This document shows, piece by piece, positions 1-8,133 of a DNA stretch of 48,981 nucleotides. Made by a program: the position numbers and the translations under genes. Under the pieces are notes generated by a model. That model saw only the letters and a list, made by a program, of their open reading frames with translations. It made no database searches and had not been told where the DNA came from. Location of the stretch: contig JADMKE010000059.1 in assembly GCA_018780035.1 (NCBI GenBank), positions 1 to 48,981 of the forward strand, read 5' to 3'. The DNA comes from Candidatus Sericytochromatia bacterium (GTDB lineage Bacteria > Cyanobacteriota > Sericytochromatia > UBA7694). How positions within the stretch are numbered: position 1 is the stretch's first letter; every line of letters starts with the position of its first letter.

Positions 1-24
1 CATCGCTCAGAAGTTGCTTAGAAG

Positions 25-47
25 CCCATCCCGTTCACGGGATTGGG
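25..47. repeat. small hairpin 3' of flhA
   Basis: CCCATCCCG and CGGGATTGGG form a 9-bp stem with one bulged base around the loop TTCA, just beyond the flhA stop. There is no T-run on either strand, so it is a poor intrinsic terminator. It may be an intercistronic RNA structure. Nothing else is seen in bases 1-64. Confidence 0.3.
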
Positions 48-64
48 AGTGTCACCTGGATTGT

Positions 65-2248
65 TTAACTCAGCTGCAAACTCAGGTCCACGCGGCCAAT
101 GGTCTGAATCTGGGCCTCTTGGGCCATGACTTCGTTGTACGAGAGAATCGTCATCATCGGCAGGGCCCGTTCGGTTAAGCGGCGCAAGACCAGCCGGATT
201 TTGGAAGAGCAGAGCAGAATCGGCTGATGATAACCCTTGCCCGCCGTCTCTTCGACCTTTTGGGCGATATTGTTCACGATCTGTTGGGCAATTTGGGGCT
301 CCAAGGTCAGGGTCAGGCCCTGATCTGTGCGGGCCACCGACTCACTCATGATCTGTTCCAGCTCAGCGGCCAGGGTCAAGGCCGGCAACATGCCCTGGGG
401 GCTGCGCAAAGGCATACAGATCGAACGGGCCACAGAAAAACGGGCGTGTTCGGTTAAGAGATCGGGGTCTTTGGTGGCGCGGCCATGGTTGGCCAGGGCC
501 TCTAAAATGGGAATCATATCGCGGATCGAGACCCGCTCGGCCAGCAGATTTTGCAAAACCCGTTGAATCTCACCCACGCTGAGCAGGCCCGGTACCAATT
601 CGTCGACCACGGCGGGGGCCTCTTCTTTGACCGTGTCGAGCAGGCGTTGCACGTCTTGGCGGGTGAGAATATCCGAGGCATAACGTTTGACGATTTCGGT
701 CAGGTGGGTGGCGACCACGGTGGAGGGATCAAAGACCGTGTAGCCCAAGATTTCGGCACGCTCTTTTTGGGCTTCGCTGATCCAGACCGCAGGCAGATTA
801 AAGACCGGCTCAACCGTTTGCACTCCTTCGAGCTGTTCGCTGGCCAAACCGGGATTCATGGCCAAATAATGGCCGACATGCACCTCTCCTCGGGCCACTT
901 CGACCCCCCGCAATTTGATCGAATAGTCGCGGGGTTTGAGCTGAATATTGTCGCGGACGCGAATCGGGGGCAAAACCAGACCCAATTGCAGTGCCATTTG
1001 GCGCCGAATTTTGGTGATGCGTTCGAGCAGGTCGCCGCCCTGTTCGGCATCGACCAGCGGGATCAGGCGGTAGCCAATTTCCAGCTCCATCGGATCGACT
1101 TTGAGCAATTTGATCATGTCTTCGGGTTCTTTGCGGCTACTCATCATGCCCGTTTGGGCGGGGCTCAAGGCCGGTGTCATTTCTTTGCCACCGGACAGGG
1201 CTTTGATATTGCCACTGGTATTGGGGGTTTCGCCATTGTCGATTTGGCGTTTTTCTTCGCGCAACATGACAAAGGCAATGCCTGCCAAGACCGTGCTGAG
1301 AATCAAGAAGGGGATTTTGGGCAGAGGCGTAAACAGACCCAGCAAGAGCAAGAAAAACGAAACCACCAGCAGGCCTCGGGGCATGTTTAACAATTGGCGT
1401 GAGACCCGCTCACCCAATTGGCTCTCGCCAGCGGCCCGCGAAACCAGAATTCCCGAAGCAATGGCGATTACCATTGCCGGAATCTGGCTGACCAGGCCGT
1501 CGCCAATCGTGAGCACGGTATAGCGCTGCATGGCCTGCACCACAGGCATGCCCAATTGAAACGCGCCAATCAAAATCCCGCCAATGATATTGATAAAGGT
1601 GATAATAATGCCCGCAATGGCGTCGCCGCGCACAAATTTGCTGGCACCGTCCATGCTGCCATAAAAATCTGCCTCGCGTTGCACATCGCGGCGGCGCTCT
1701 TTGGCCTGCTCTTCGTCGATCAGGCCGCTGTTGAGGTCGGCGTCGATCGCCATTTGTTTGCCGGGCATGGCATCGAGGGTAAAACGGGCTGCCACTTCTG
1801 ATATGCGGCCTGCGCCATTGGTGATGACCACAAATTGCACGACCACCAGAATAATGAAGATCAATATCCCGACGATATAATTGCCGCCAATCACAAAGCT
1901 GCCAAAGGTTTCAATCACCTTGCCCGCATCGGCCTGTAAAAGCACCAAACGCGTCGAAGAGATATTGAGGGCCAGTCGAAACAGGGTTAAGACCAAGAGC
2001 AGGGTGGGGAAGGTCGAAAAATCCAAGGGGCGGTCCACGTAGAGCGAGACCATCAAGACCAGCAAACCCAAGGCGATATTGAGGGTCAGCAAAATATCCA
2101 GAAAAAAGGTCGGCAAAGGCACCATCATCAGGCCGATGATGGCAATCATAATCACCGCAATGCCCAAGTCCCCCTGTTTGAGAATGCGATCCAGCCACTG
2201 GGCGGATGCGGAGGGGGAAGAGGGTTGTTTAGAGGGCAAAAGGGCCAC
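65..2248 (-). CDS. flhA: flagellar export apparatus protein FlhA
   Basis: FlhA is the large integral inner-membrane component of the flagellar type III export gate; its cytosolic domain docks export substrates and chaperones. The 727-residue product has the FHIPEP-family layout. About eight hydrophobic segments occupy residues ~30-330, including the conserved stretch around RLALNISSTRLVL and the cytoplasmic loop with DAMPGKQMAIDADL and RRRDVQREADFYGSMDGASK. A linker and the cytosolic C domain follow (EIVKRYASDILTRQDVQRLL; the end has SYNEVMAQEAQIQTIG). Length and linker fit FlhA better than injectisome SctV. The start is GTG, preceded by AAGGAG at 9 nt. An extended -10 TGcTATAAT lies at about 2284-2289. 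No other flagellar genes are visible here, so its partners must lie to the left or elsewhere. Confidence 0.95.
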   Translation of the reverse strand: MALLPSKQPSSPSASAQWLDRILKQGDLGIAVIMIAIIGLMMVPLPTFFLDILLTLNIALGLLVLMVSLYVDRPLDFSTFPTLLLVLTLFRLALNISSTRLVLLQADAGKVIETFGSFVIGGNYIVGILIFIILVVVQFVVITNGAGRISEVAARFTLDAMPGKQMAIDADLNSGLIDEEQAKERRRDVQREADFYGSMDGASKFVRGDAIAGIIITFINIIGGILIGAFQLGMPVVQAMQRYTVLTIGDGLVSQIPAMVIAIASGILVSRAAGESQLGERVSRQLLNMPRGLLVVSFFLLLLGLFTPLPKIPFLILSTVLAGIAFVMLREEKRQIDNGETPNTSGNIKALSGGKEMTPALSPAQTGMMSSRKEPEDMIKLLKVDPMELEIGYRLIPLVDAEQGGDLLERITKIRRQMALQLGLVLPPIRVRDNIQLKPRDYSIKLRGVEVARGEVHVGHYLAMNPGLASEQLEGVQTVEPVFNLPAVWISEAQKERAEILGYTVFDPSTVVATHLTEIVKRYASDILTRQDVQRLLDTVKEEAPAVVDELVPGLLSVGEIQRVLQNLLAERVSIRDMIPILEALANHGRATKDPDLLTEHARFSVARSICMPLRSPQGMLPALTLAAELEQIMSESVARTDQGLTLTLEPQIAQQIVNNIAQKVEETAGKGYHQPILLCSSKIRLVLRRLTERALPMMTILSYNEVMAQEAQIQTIGRVDLSLQLS

Positions 2249-2283
2249 CCGTGCTGCTCCTTGCTGGAAATAGGACAGATTTC

Positions 2284-2319
2284 ATTATAGCAGGGGAGGG
2301 GGGAACCGGTTTTCGGTTC
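2284..2319 (-). promoter_or_regulatory. flhA promoter with palindrome at the -35 position
   Basis: On the minus strand a perfect TATAAT (2284-2289) is preceded by TGc, giving an extended -10 about 30 bases before the flhA RBS. No -35 match is seen. In its place lies the inverted repeat GAACCG-gtttt-CGGTTC (2303-2319), which could be an operator. The promoter reading is reasonable; the operator idea is inference. Confidence 0.45.
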
Positions 2320-2320
2320 T

Positions 2321-2388
2321 GGGTTTTAGGTGTTAGGGAAATGCCCTGAGCATTTTCAGAGCGCCGTTCCCTGTTTTACCTAAAACCC
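2321..2388. repeat. large imperfect inverted repeat between lipoprotein gene and flhA
   Basis: GGGTTTTAGGT (2321-2331) pairs with ACCTAAAACCC (2378-2388), and AGGGAA (2335-2340) with TTCCCT (2367-2372), enclosing a ~26-base loop. A partial direct repeat of CCTAAAAyCCAA follows (2379-2390 and 2393-2404). It may terminate the lipoprotein gene at 2406-3257 or be a dispersed palindromic element. There is no clean T-run. Confidence 0.5.
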
Positions 2389-2405
2389 AACCACCTAAAA
2401 TCCAA

Positions 2406-3257
2406 TTAAGAAGCTGTCACCGTCACGGTAAAGGTCTTGGTTAAACCGCCAAATTTTACGGTCATCGTGGCCGTGCCCACACTGTTCGCACTGATCAGGC
2501 CTGAGCCTGAAATACTGGCGATGCTGGTATTGGAGGAGGTCCATTCGGCTTTGGTGCGATCGTTGACCAATGCCACGTCATTACTTTGCAGGGTAACCGT
2601 CAAAAAGACCTGGGCGGTTTCAAAGGTTTTGAGGGGGTAATCTTCTTTGTCGACACCCAGGGACTTATACGCGCTTAAGTCGGGGGTGGCTGTTGGGGTG
2701 GGTGTGGGAACGGGGGTGGCTGTGGCCGCGGGGGTGGGCGTGCTGCTGGTTGCCGGGGTGGGGCTTGGACTTGCGACGGCCGTTCCGCTGACTGTTACTA
2801 CCAGGGTTTGGGTAATATTGCCCAGTTTTAAGCTCACGGGGGTGACGCCCTCTTTGAGACCTTTGATCACACCTTCTTTGGACACACTTGCCACGCTGCT
2901 GTCGCCCGCTGTGATTTCAAGCAGGTCAAACTTTTTTAAAACCGAAACACTGTTGTTTTCAAGCACCAACACGACCATCTCAATCGGTTTTTCTTGGCCG
3001 GGTGCCACTGTAATCACCGCGGGCTGGGCTTGCATGGTTTTGACGGGAATGGCGGCATCGCCAGATACGGTAGCGACACTCGATGAGCTGCTGCTGGGGC
3101 TGGGTGAGGCGCTGCCTTTGGTCAGGGCCTTGAGCTGTTCCTGGAGCAGGGCAATTTGTTGAGCATCTGTGCTGGTGGCGGCGGGTACGGTCGGCCCACA
3201 GGCTGTGGTGATTAAGCTCAGAAGCAGGGTTCCGCAGAGAGGGGAGAGATGGCGCAT
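2406..3257 (-). CDS. lipoprotein with two Ig-like (Big2-type) domains
   Basis: Predicted exported lipoprotein of 283 residues. The N-terminus MRHLSPLCGTLLLSLITTAC is a signal peptide ending in a lipobox-like TTAC. A Ser-rich stretch follows, then an Ig-like domain (TAGDSSVASVSKEGVIKGL and GVTPVSLKLG). A Pro/Thr linker of PTP/ATP repeats comes next. The second Ig-like domain has WTSSNTSIASISGSGLI and GTATMTVKFGG. This pattern is that of bacterial Ig-like group 2 domains, usually surface or adhesion modules. Reading can extend upstream to 3383, but that would overlap the preceding gene and bury the signal peptide, so the ATG at 3257 is chosen. Ligand and function are unknown. Confidence 0.8.
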   Translation of the reverse strand: MRHLSPLCGTLLLSLITTACGPTVPAATSTDAQQIALLQEQLKALTKGSASPSPSSSSSSVATVSGDAAIPVKTMQAQPAVITVAPGQEKPIEMVVLVLENNSVSVLKKFDLLEITAGDSSVASVSKEGVIKGLKEGVTPVSLKLGNITQTLVVTVSGTAVASPSPTPATSSTPTPAATATPVPTPTPTATPDLSAYKSLGVDKEDYPLKTFETAQVFLTVTLQSNDVALVNDRTKAEWTSSNTSIASISGSGLISANSVGTATMTVKFGGLTKTFTVTVTAS

Positions 3258-3336
3258 GGGGAAGATTACCTTTGATTGTGATAAACGCTTGATAGATTCA
3301 CTCAAGATCCACCTAATTTTAGCACAGGGGTTTGGC

Positions 3337-4206
3337 TCATTGGCAAGCAGGGGACTGAGACGGGCCAAAACGCACCCAGGCATCTTGTACCAGGGCTTGA
3401 ATCACATCGGCATCGTCACTCCATTTAGGCAAGTTGGGCAGGCTTTGGGCTTTTTCAATATTCAGAAGTGGAGGGCCTTGGCGAGATGGCGTGATCGTCT
3501 CTTGGCAGATAAGCGGACTTTCCCCAAATGTCTCAGTAAATGTTTGCAGCAGGCTTGCGAGTATGGGTTTTACAGGACGGGGTTTTCCGCTGAGATTTAA
3601 AATACCCGGCCAGACATCCGGGCAATCGAGGAGGTAATCTATTTGTTTCACCAAATCCCAAATATACAGATAATCCCGAATCTCTTCGGCCTGCGAAAAG
3701 ACAACCCTTTCGCGTTTGAGTAAATGCCTTAAAACCTGTTCAGGAAACGTTCTCCCCCATTGGGCGATCCCCAGGCCAAACACGCCGCTGAGTCTTAAGA
3801 TCAAATAAGGGAAGCCGCTGGCCACAATCTTTTGCTCAGTGGCCCATTTTGACTGGCCATAAGCTGTTTGGGGCTGCAGCAGATCGCTTTCGCGCCAACC
3901 TGATTCGGAGCTTGCAGAGGCATAGACCATGCGACTGGAGAGAAACAGCACAGGCGTGGGGGCAGACAGACTTTCCAGCAAACGCAAGCTGCCCAATTCG
4001 TTGCTTTGGTACAAAGCCGTTTGCGACGGATTTTGGACTTCGCGGTTGGCCGCACAATGGACAATCAGATCCGCTTCCCGCGATTTTGGGCGCAGCGCTT
4101 CCAGACGTTCAGAGATAATTTCGACCTGAAAGCGCTGGGACAAATGCTGGTAAAGGCAGGCACCGATATACCCTCGGTGCCCGGTTAAGAGGATCTTTTT
4201 TGCCAT
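3337..4206 (-). CDS. NAD-dependent epimerase/dehydratase (extended SDR)
   Basis: A 289-residue sugar-nucleotide epimerase/reductase-like enzyme. The N-terminus has the Rossmann dinucleotide-binding motif LLTGHRGYIGACLY (TGxxGxxG). The catalytic YxxxK is in AYGQSKWATE, after a Ser-containing strand (LFLSSRMVYA). The C-terminal part contains DYLYIWDLVKQIDYLL, typical of the substrate domain of this family, as in RmlD or GalE relatives. It is the last gene of a four-gene operon and overlaps the 3' end of the ATP-grasp gene by 22 bases. The substrate is not deducible. Association with FkbM methyltransferase and oxygenase genes suggests tailoring of a glycan or small secondary metabolite. Confidence 0.85.
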   Translation of the reverse strand: MAKKILLTGHRGYIGACLYQHLSQRFQVEIISERLEALRPKSREADLIVHCAANREVQNPSQTALYQSNELGSLRLLESLSAPTPVLFLSSRMVYASASSESGWRESDLLQPQTAYGQSKWATEQKIVASGFPYLILRLSGVFGLGIAQWGRTFPEQVLRHLLKRERVVFSQAEEIRDYLYIWDLVKQIDYLLDCPDVWPGILNLSGKPRPVKPILASLLQTFTETFGESPLICQETITPSRQGPPLLNIEKAQSLPNLPKWSDDADVIQALVQDAWVRFGPSQSPACQ

Positions 4207-5309
4207 TGCTGTTCATCTTTTAATTGCCTGATGGCATCATAAGGGACGAAGTCATCTTTGAGCGAGCGCATGACCAGTCCTTGGCTTTCACTTTGAAAGG
4301 GGTCAAATGGGAAGGCGGCTTCGGGAGCGAACAGGCTTAAGAGCAGGCCCAGTTCGTCATACCCCAAAAGCCGCCGAGCAGATAAACTGCCTGTCATGCG
4401 TGGGCTGAATTCAAAAATCTGCCATTGTTGTTGCTGATTGCGTTTGGTTTGCAGATTAAACGAACCCCGCCAGCCCAGGTCGCGAAAAGCCTTTGCGCAA
4501 TTCAGGCCCAAGGCCAATAAATCGCTGTGATATTGGCGTTCAACCTGCTCAATCCGACCCATGACCAATTTCATTTCGGCACAAAAACCCTCTCCAATCT
4601 CGCCTTGGGGCCCAATGATGCACTGAAAAGCGTGTTGATGCTCTTCGGGAATCTGAAAAAACAAGGGCATGGCTTGCTGGTATTGGCTGAAATAAGCAGC
4701 CAGATCTGGTGGAGGGCTGAGATAGGGCTGAAGCAGCATGGGATGCTTAAACGGCCACAGCGCTTCGAGTTGATCGGGATCTGTCAGGATACAGACGCCG
4801 TTCGAACCAAAACCAGTCAGTGGTTTGAGTATCAGGGGGAATCCCACCTGTTTTAAAAAGGCCTCTAATTGGGTGCGGCTAAGTGTGGCGTCGAGTAAAC
4901 ACGAATCCACAAAAGGCAGACCGTGGCTTTTGGCAAAATCATGGCTTTTTAATTTGTCTTGCATGATCTCTGCACACAGAGAATCGCCATAGGGAATCTG
5001 GCCTGCCAACTCGGGCTTTTTTGCTTTTAAATCACTCAAAAACAAAACATCGTCATCCCGTCCGGCCAGAATCAGATCCGGTTTTTCCTTTGCCAAAATT
5101 GCCTCAAAGTGTTTTAAGAAGTCGCGATCCTGGGTGGGGGGGACCAAATAGGCCTGATCACAGTGAAAATTGCGGGGATTCTGAGCCAGGGAGTTAAGCC
5201 CCACCACCCGAACGGCTTGACGGCGATCGGCCAGGGTATCAAGCATGTTTTGGCCCAATAAGCTGCCGACACTGGTGAGCAAAAGGGTGAACGGAGACTT
5301 CGATGACAT
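4185..5309 (-). CDS. ATP-grasp domain ligase (carbamoyl-phosphate-synthase-like)
   Basis: ATP-grasp enzymes join a carboxylate to an amine or other nucleophile through an acyl-phosphate. The 374-residue product starts with a pre-ATP-grasp Rossmann-like domain (TLLLTSVGSLLGQNMLDTL, PDLILAGRDDDV). It continues with DKLKSHDFAKSHGLP, the ATP-binding region FPLILKPLTGFGSNGV, and the metal-binding end IFEFSPRMTGS. That order matches carbamoyl-phosphate-synthase-large-subunit-like stand-alone ligases. The ATG at 5309 lies one base after the TAA of the upstream oxygenase gene, indicating coupled translation. Starts further upstream would overlap that gene by about 100 bases. The product may be an amide or dipeptide bond in a small metabolite or surface glycan; the substrates are unknown. 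Confidence 0.85.
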   Translation of the reverse strand: MSSKSPFTLLLTSVGSLLGQNMLDTLADRRQAVRVVGLNSLAQNPRNFHCDQAYLVPPTQDRDFLKHFEAILAKEKPDLILAGRDDDVLFLSDLKAKKPELAGQIPYGDSLCAEIMQDKLKSHDFAKSHGLPFVDSCLLDATLSRTQLEAFLKQVGFPLILKPLTGFGSNGVCILTDPDQLEALWPFKHPMLLQPYLSPPPDLAAYFSQYQQAMPLFFQIPEEHQHAFQCIIGPQGEIGEGFCAEMKLVMGRIEQVERQYHSDLLALGLNCAKAFRDLGWRGSFNLQTKRNQQQQWQIFEFSPRMTGSLSARRLLGYDELGLLLSLFAPEAAFPFDPFQSESQGLVMRSLKDDFVPYDAIRQLKDEQQWQKRSS

Positions 5310-5310
5310 C

Positions 5311-6201
5311 TTAAGCCACCGCTTGCCGGATAAAGTTGGCATAACCCAGGCGCAAATAGAGCTCCCGCTGGGGGTCGCGAATCTGTCTGCGGCCATGTAA
5401 GAAGCGGGTATTGTCAATCACCAAGATATCCTTGGCTTGCCAGTGAATTTCTTCCTGTTGGGCTTGTGCCTGGGCCAGGATTTGAACTATCCATTCGCTG
5501 GGAATGGACTCTCCGTTGGCAAAGCGCACCCTTGCTTGGGTTTGTTTGGGGGTATCAAGCTCTCTCAGAGCAAAGGGCAAAAGATTGTTCACAAAGATCT
5601 GTTTGCCTGCCCGATGGCGAATCGCACAACTGCGAAAACGGCTTTCAATACTGCCATCAGGCAGGTATCTGCTCTCAATGCCCCGCTGCTTAAAATGGGC
5701 CTGTACGTGGCTGGGGTCTTTGCTGCCATAGAGTTCTTGCCAGGTGCTTGGGGGATGGATGCGGGAGTAGACAATCGCTTGTTGCTGCAATCCCGCTTGA
5801 ATGGTCTGAGGCAGACTTGCGAATAATCTCTCTCCATCACAGAGCAAGGTCTCTCCTGCTTCTTGGGGGGGGGTTGCGCAAAAAAACCAGAGCAAATGGG
5901 GCGGATCGCTAAAATGAAAATAGCCCTCTCCGTGTAATGGCAGGGCATAGTCACCCCCTGTGGCTGAAAACAAGCTGTCAAATCCGGAAATCGGTTTGCG
6001 CCCAAAATTGGCCCCAATTGCTCCCATGGCCCCTTTTTGGGGGTCTACCCGCAAAAGCTGATCGGTGAAGTGTTCTGAAACAGCCAAAAAATCAGCCAAT
6101 GTGTGGCTGGGGTGGCGCAGCAGAATCGCACCGGCCTGAAGCAAGGCCGCTTGAAAGGCTGTTTTATCCAATCCGATTTGTTTTTTTTCGATTAATAACA
6201 C
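5311..6201 (-). CDS. TauD/TfdA-family Fe(II)/2-oxoglutarate-dependent oxygenase
   Basis: A 296-residue non-haem iron oxygenase. The iron-binding facial triad is visible as HGE (in LPLHGEGYF) and the distal His in NTRFLHGRRQIRD, followed by the 2OG-binding Arg region RELYLRLGY. The HxE form, rather than HxD, is known from clavaminate synthase and SyrP-like enzymes that hydroxylate amino-acid-type substrates. The start is GTG, 12 bases after the FkbM methyltransferase stop. A run of nine C on the coding strand (5865-5873) lies in the middle of the gene, just after the sequence for WFFCAT. A slip there would truncate the enzyme. Its operon partners suggest a biosynthetic role. Confidence 0.88.
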   Translation of the reverse strand: MLLIEKKQIGLDKTAFQAALLQAGAILLRHPSHTLADFLAVSEHFTDQLLRVDPQKGAMGAIGANFGRKPISGFDSLFSATGGDYALPLHGEGYFHFSDPPHLLWFFCATPPQEAGETLLCDGERLFASLPQTIQAGLQQQAIVYSRIHPPSTWQELYGSKDPSHVQAHFKQRGIESRYLPDGSIESRFRSCAIRHRAGKQIFVNNLLPFALRELDTPKQTQARVRFANGESIPSEWIVQILAQAQAQQEEIHWQAKDILVIDNTRFLHGRRQIRDPQRELYLRLGYANFIRQAVA

Positions 6202-6213
6202 AGTTTTTCTCGT

Positions 6214-7077
6214 TTATTCGGTACTGGGATCAATAATGCTGGGGCCCACCAAATCGGGCAAGAACGACTTGGCGGCCAGAATAAAAATCTGGTTGTGGCG
6301 GTCAAACAGCAATTGGCCTCTGTTTTCGTGGGTCAATTGCTGATAGGCAAAACGTCCGGTATCAAAAAAGCGCTGCATGCCATCCGACCAACTGTAGCGG
6401 TGGCCAGCCACATAATAATTGTGAAAACCCGCAGCCTCAAGCTGATCGAGAATCATGCCTCGGGTGAATCCGGGGGTGAATTTCTCCAGATAGACATTGG
6501 GGTGCAACTCCAAAAACAGGTATTCCAAAGAGCTGCTGAGAATCTGTTGCATTCCTTTGAGCACCTTGCCCTCAAAGCCGTGAATGTCCATTTTGATTAC
6601 CGTGGGTTTTAATTGCAGGCGGTCGCAAACTCCATCGAGGGTCTCTGATTCAATTTCCAGTCCCCCTTCATTGCCAATCGCTGAAACACTGTTGTTGATA
6701 ATCCGCAGGGTTTCAACCTGGTCTGAGAGTGCGGCATGAATGATCTCCACATTGCGGAGCCCGTTAAGAGCGATTCCCTGTTTGAGCAATTCCACATGCT
6801 CCGGATTGCTCTCAAAGGCATAGACTTTGTGTTCTTCGCCCAATAATTTGGCGGGGAAGAAGCTAAAATAGCCGATAAAGGCCCCCAGATCAAAGTAGAC
6901 GGGGTTGGGCGTTGCCAATAAAACCTTTTTTAAGAGTGCAGATAGCACAGCTTCGTATTCATAGCCGGGCCGCTCTTGATAGACCCGCTTAAATTTTTGG
7001 GCATAGGGGTTGTCTGCGGGGGTAATTAACTGAAAGGCGGTGTTCTGAACCACCAGACTCATTGTTTCGTGCTGCAT
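6214..7077 (-). CDS. FkbM-family methyltransferase
   Basis: A 287-residue SAM-dependent O-methyltransferase. The SAM-binding motif is VYFDLGAFIGYFSFF followed by VYAFESNPEHVELL and NVEIIHAALSD. The FkbM-type C motif VIKMDIHGFEGKVLKGM is present. Members methylate hydroxyls of polyketides, sugars or glycans. The ATG at 7077 is chosen because AAGGAG ends 7 bases upstream; an in-frame TTG at 7092 would place that RBS inside the gene. It is the first gene of the run FkbM > oxygenase > ATP-grasp > epimerase, with gaps of 12 and 1 bases and then a 22-base overlap. Confidence 0.88.
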   Translation of the reverse strand: MQHETMSLVVQNTAFQLITPADNPYAQKFKRVYQERPGYEYEAVLSALLKKVLLATPNPVYFDLGAFIGYFSFFPAKLLGEEHKVYAFESNPEHVELLKQGIALNGLRNVEIIHAALSDQVETLRIINNSVSAIGNEGGLEIESETLDGVCDRLQLKPTVIKMDIHGFEGKVLKGMQQILSSSLEYLFLELHPNVYLEKFTPGFTRGMILDQLEAAGFHNYYVAGHRYSWSDGMQRFFDTGRFAYQQLTHENRGQLLFDRHNQIFILAAKSFLPDLVGPSIIDPSTE

Positions 7078-7159
7078 GTTGCGCTCCTTCAAACGGGCTT
7101 TAGGAGATTAACCTGGAACGGTTAAGCGCGTCAATTAACTTCTGAGCCGGGCTGACTGC

Positions 7160-7168
7160 TGTTAAAAT
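7160..7168 (+). promoter_or_regulatory. extended -10 promoter (TGtTAAAAT)
   Basis: TGtTAAAAT stands 49 bases before the ATG of the hydrolase gene, in a divergent intergenic region. No -35 is recognisable. The same TGnTAAAAT form recurs upstream of other genes in the window (22156-22161, 34752-34757, 41630-41635). Confidence 0.4.
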
Positions 7169-7216
7169 GCGATTGTGTTGTGCTGCTTGAATGTGCCGCT
7201 TGAAAAGGAGAATCCC

Positions 7217-8017
7217 ATGCCCGAATACCGCCGCGATCCAGGCACTGGCCATCTACACTATCTGGAATTTGGTCAGGGAGAGCCTTTGCTGCTTTTACAT
7301 GGTAATGGGGCTGATGCTCAGCTTTACATGCCAATTCTGGCGGCTTTAAGTCCGCATTTTCAGATACTCGCGCCTGATTTGCCAGGGCATGGTTTTTCAA
7401 AAAAATCCAAACCGCGTTCAATCGAAGAATATCTCAACTGGGTAGAAACCTTTATCTCAACCCATATTCAGGGTCCTTTTCGTCTGATTGGGCACTCACT
7501 GGGCGGCCTGGTCTCTTATTTGCTGATGCAAAAGGGACTTCCGATTACTTCGGCTGTCTGGATGGAACCTGCGATTTTTGAGCTGCGCCCGTTGGTTAAA
7601 GCCTCTCTGCCGCTTTATGCCAAGGCCTATGCCCGCGCCCGCCATTACCGTCCCGAGGTGGTGCGCCATTTAAATTCGCTGGCTTGGGATGCCCGTACGG
7701 CTGACCCTGTGAGGGTGGTGGCCTTTGTTGAGGCCTATATGCGCTCCGACCGCGAAGTGCAGGCTCTGTGGTTGCGGGAATATCCCCAGCTTTTGCCCTG
7801 GAAATTCGATGCGCTGCACCTGCCGATTTTGTGTATTCGCGGCCAAAAAGAGACCTTTATCTCGCGGGCCACCTCGGCACTCACACCCCATTTGCCCCAA
7901 GGCCGCGAGGTGATTCTGCCGCGCACAGGCCACTGTCTCTTAAACGAGGACAACGAAGGGCTGGTGCGCGAAATTTTGGGCTTCTTTGCCCCTCAGCCTG
8001 GGCGGGCCGTGGCTTAA
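7217..8017 (+). CDS. alpha/beta hydrolase
   Basis: A 266-residue alpha/beta-hydrolase-fold enzyme. The oxyanion region is LLLLHGNGADAQLY. The nucleophile elbow GHSLGG (in RLIGHSLGGLVSY) supplies Ser. The catalytic His is in PRTGHCLLNEDNEG near the C-terminus, and an acidic residue would lie near ILCIRGQKETF. The family covers esterases, lipases, epoxide hydrolases and dehalogenases; nothing here fixes the substrate. The ATG at 7217 has AAGGAG six bases upstream, so it is preferred over a GTG at 7175. It is monocistronic and divergent from the FkbM operon. Confidence 0.85.
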   Translation: MPEYRRDPGTGHLHYLEFGQGEPLLLLHGNGADAQLYMPILAALSPHFQILAPDLPGHGFSKKSKPRSIEEYLNWVETFISTHIQGPFRLIGHSLGGLVSYLLMQKGLPITSAVWMEPAIFELRPLVKASLPLYAKAYARARHYRPEVVRHLNSLAWDARTADPVRVVAFVEAYMRSDREVQALWLREYPQLLPWKFDALHLPILCIRGQKETFISRATSALTPHLPQGREVILPRTGHCLLNEDNEGLVREILGFFAPQPGRAVA

Positions 8018-8133
8018 GTCCTTTTCTTAGGCCCTCAATAAATTCCTTTTGCTGGGCTCTGCGGTGTTCAACGCAGGGGTGCCTTGACTGGTTTTATGAA
8101 GTTTTTTCGCAAAAAATCGGCTATGCTGTAAAT

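Noticed and set aside
551..1390. 279-codon open frame on the plus strand
   Set aside because: It lies wholly antisense to flhA, whose motifs are intact; it has no domain and arises from GC-rich codon use.
8084..8089. TTGACT as a -35 for the gene at 8134
   Set aside because: It is 32 bases from the TATGCT -10, too far for a promoter pair.
7768..8133. Upstream extension of the zinc-ribbon protein
   Set aside because: It overlaps the hydrolase gene in another frame and would bury the zinc ribbon; the ATG at 8134 is better.
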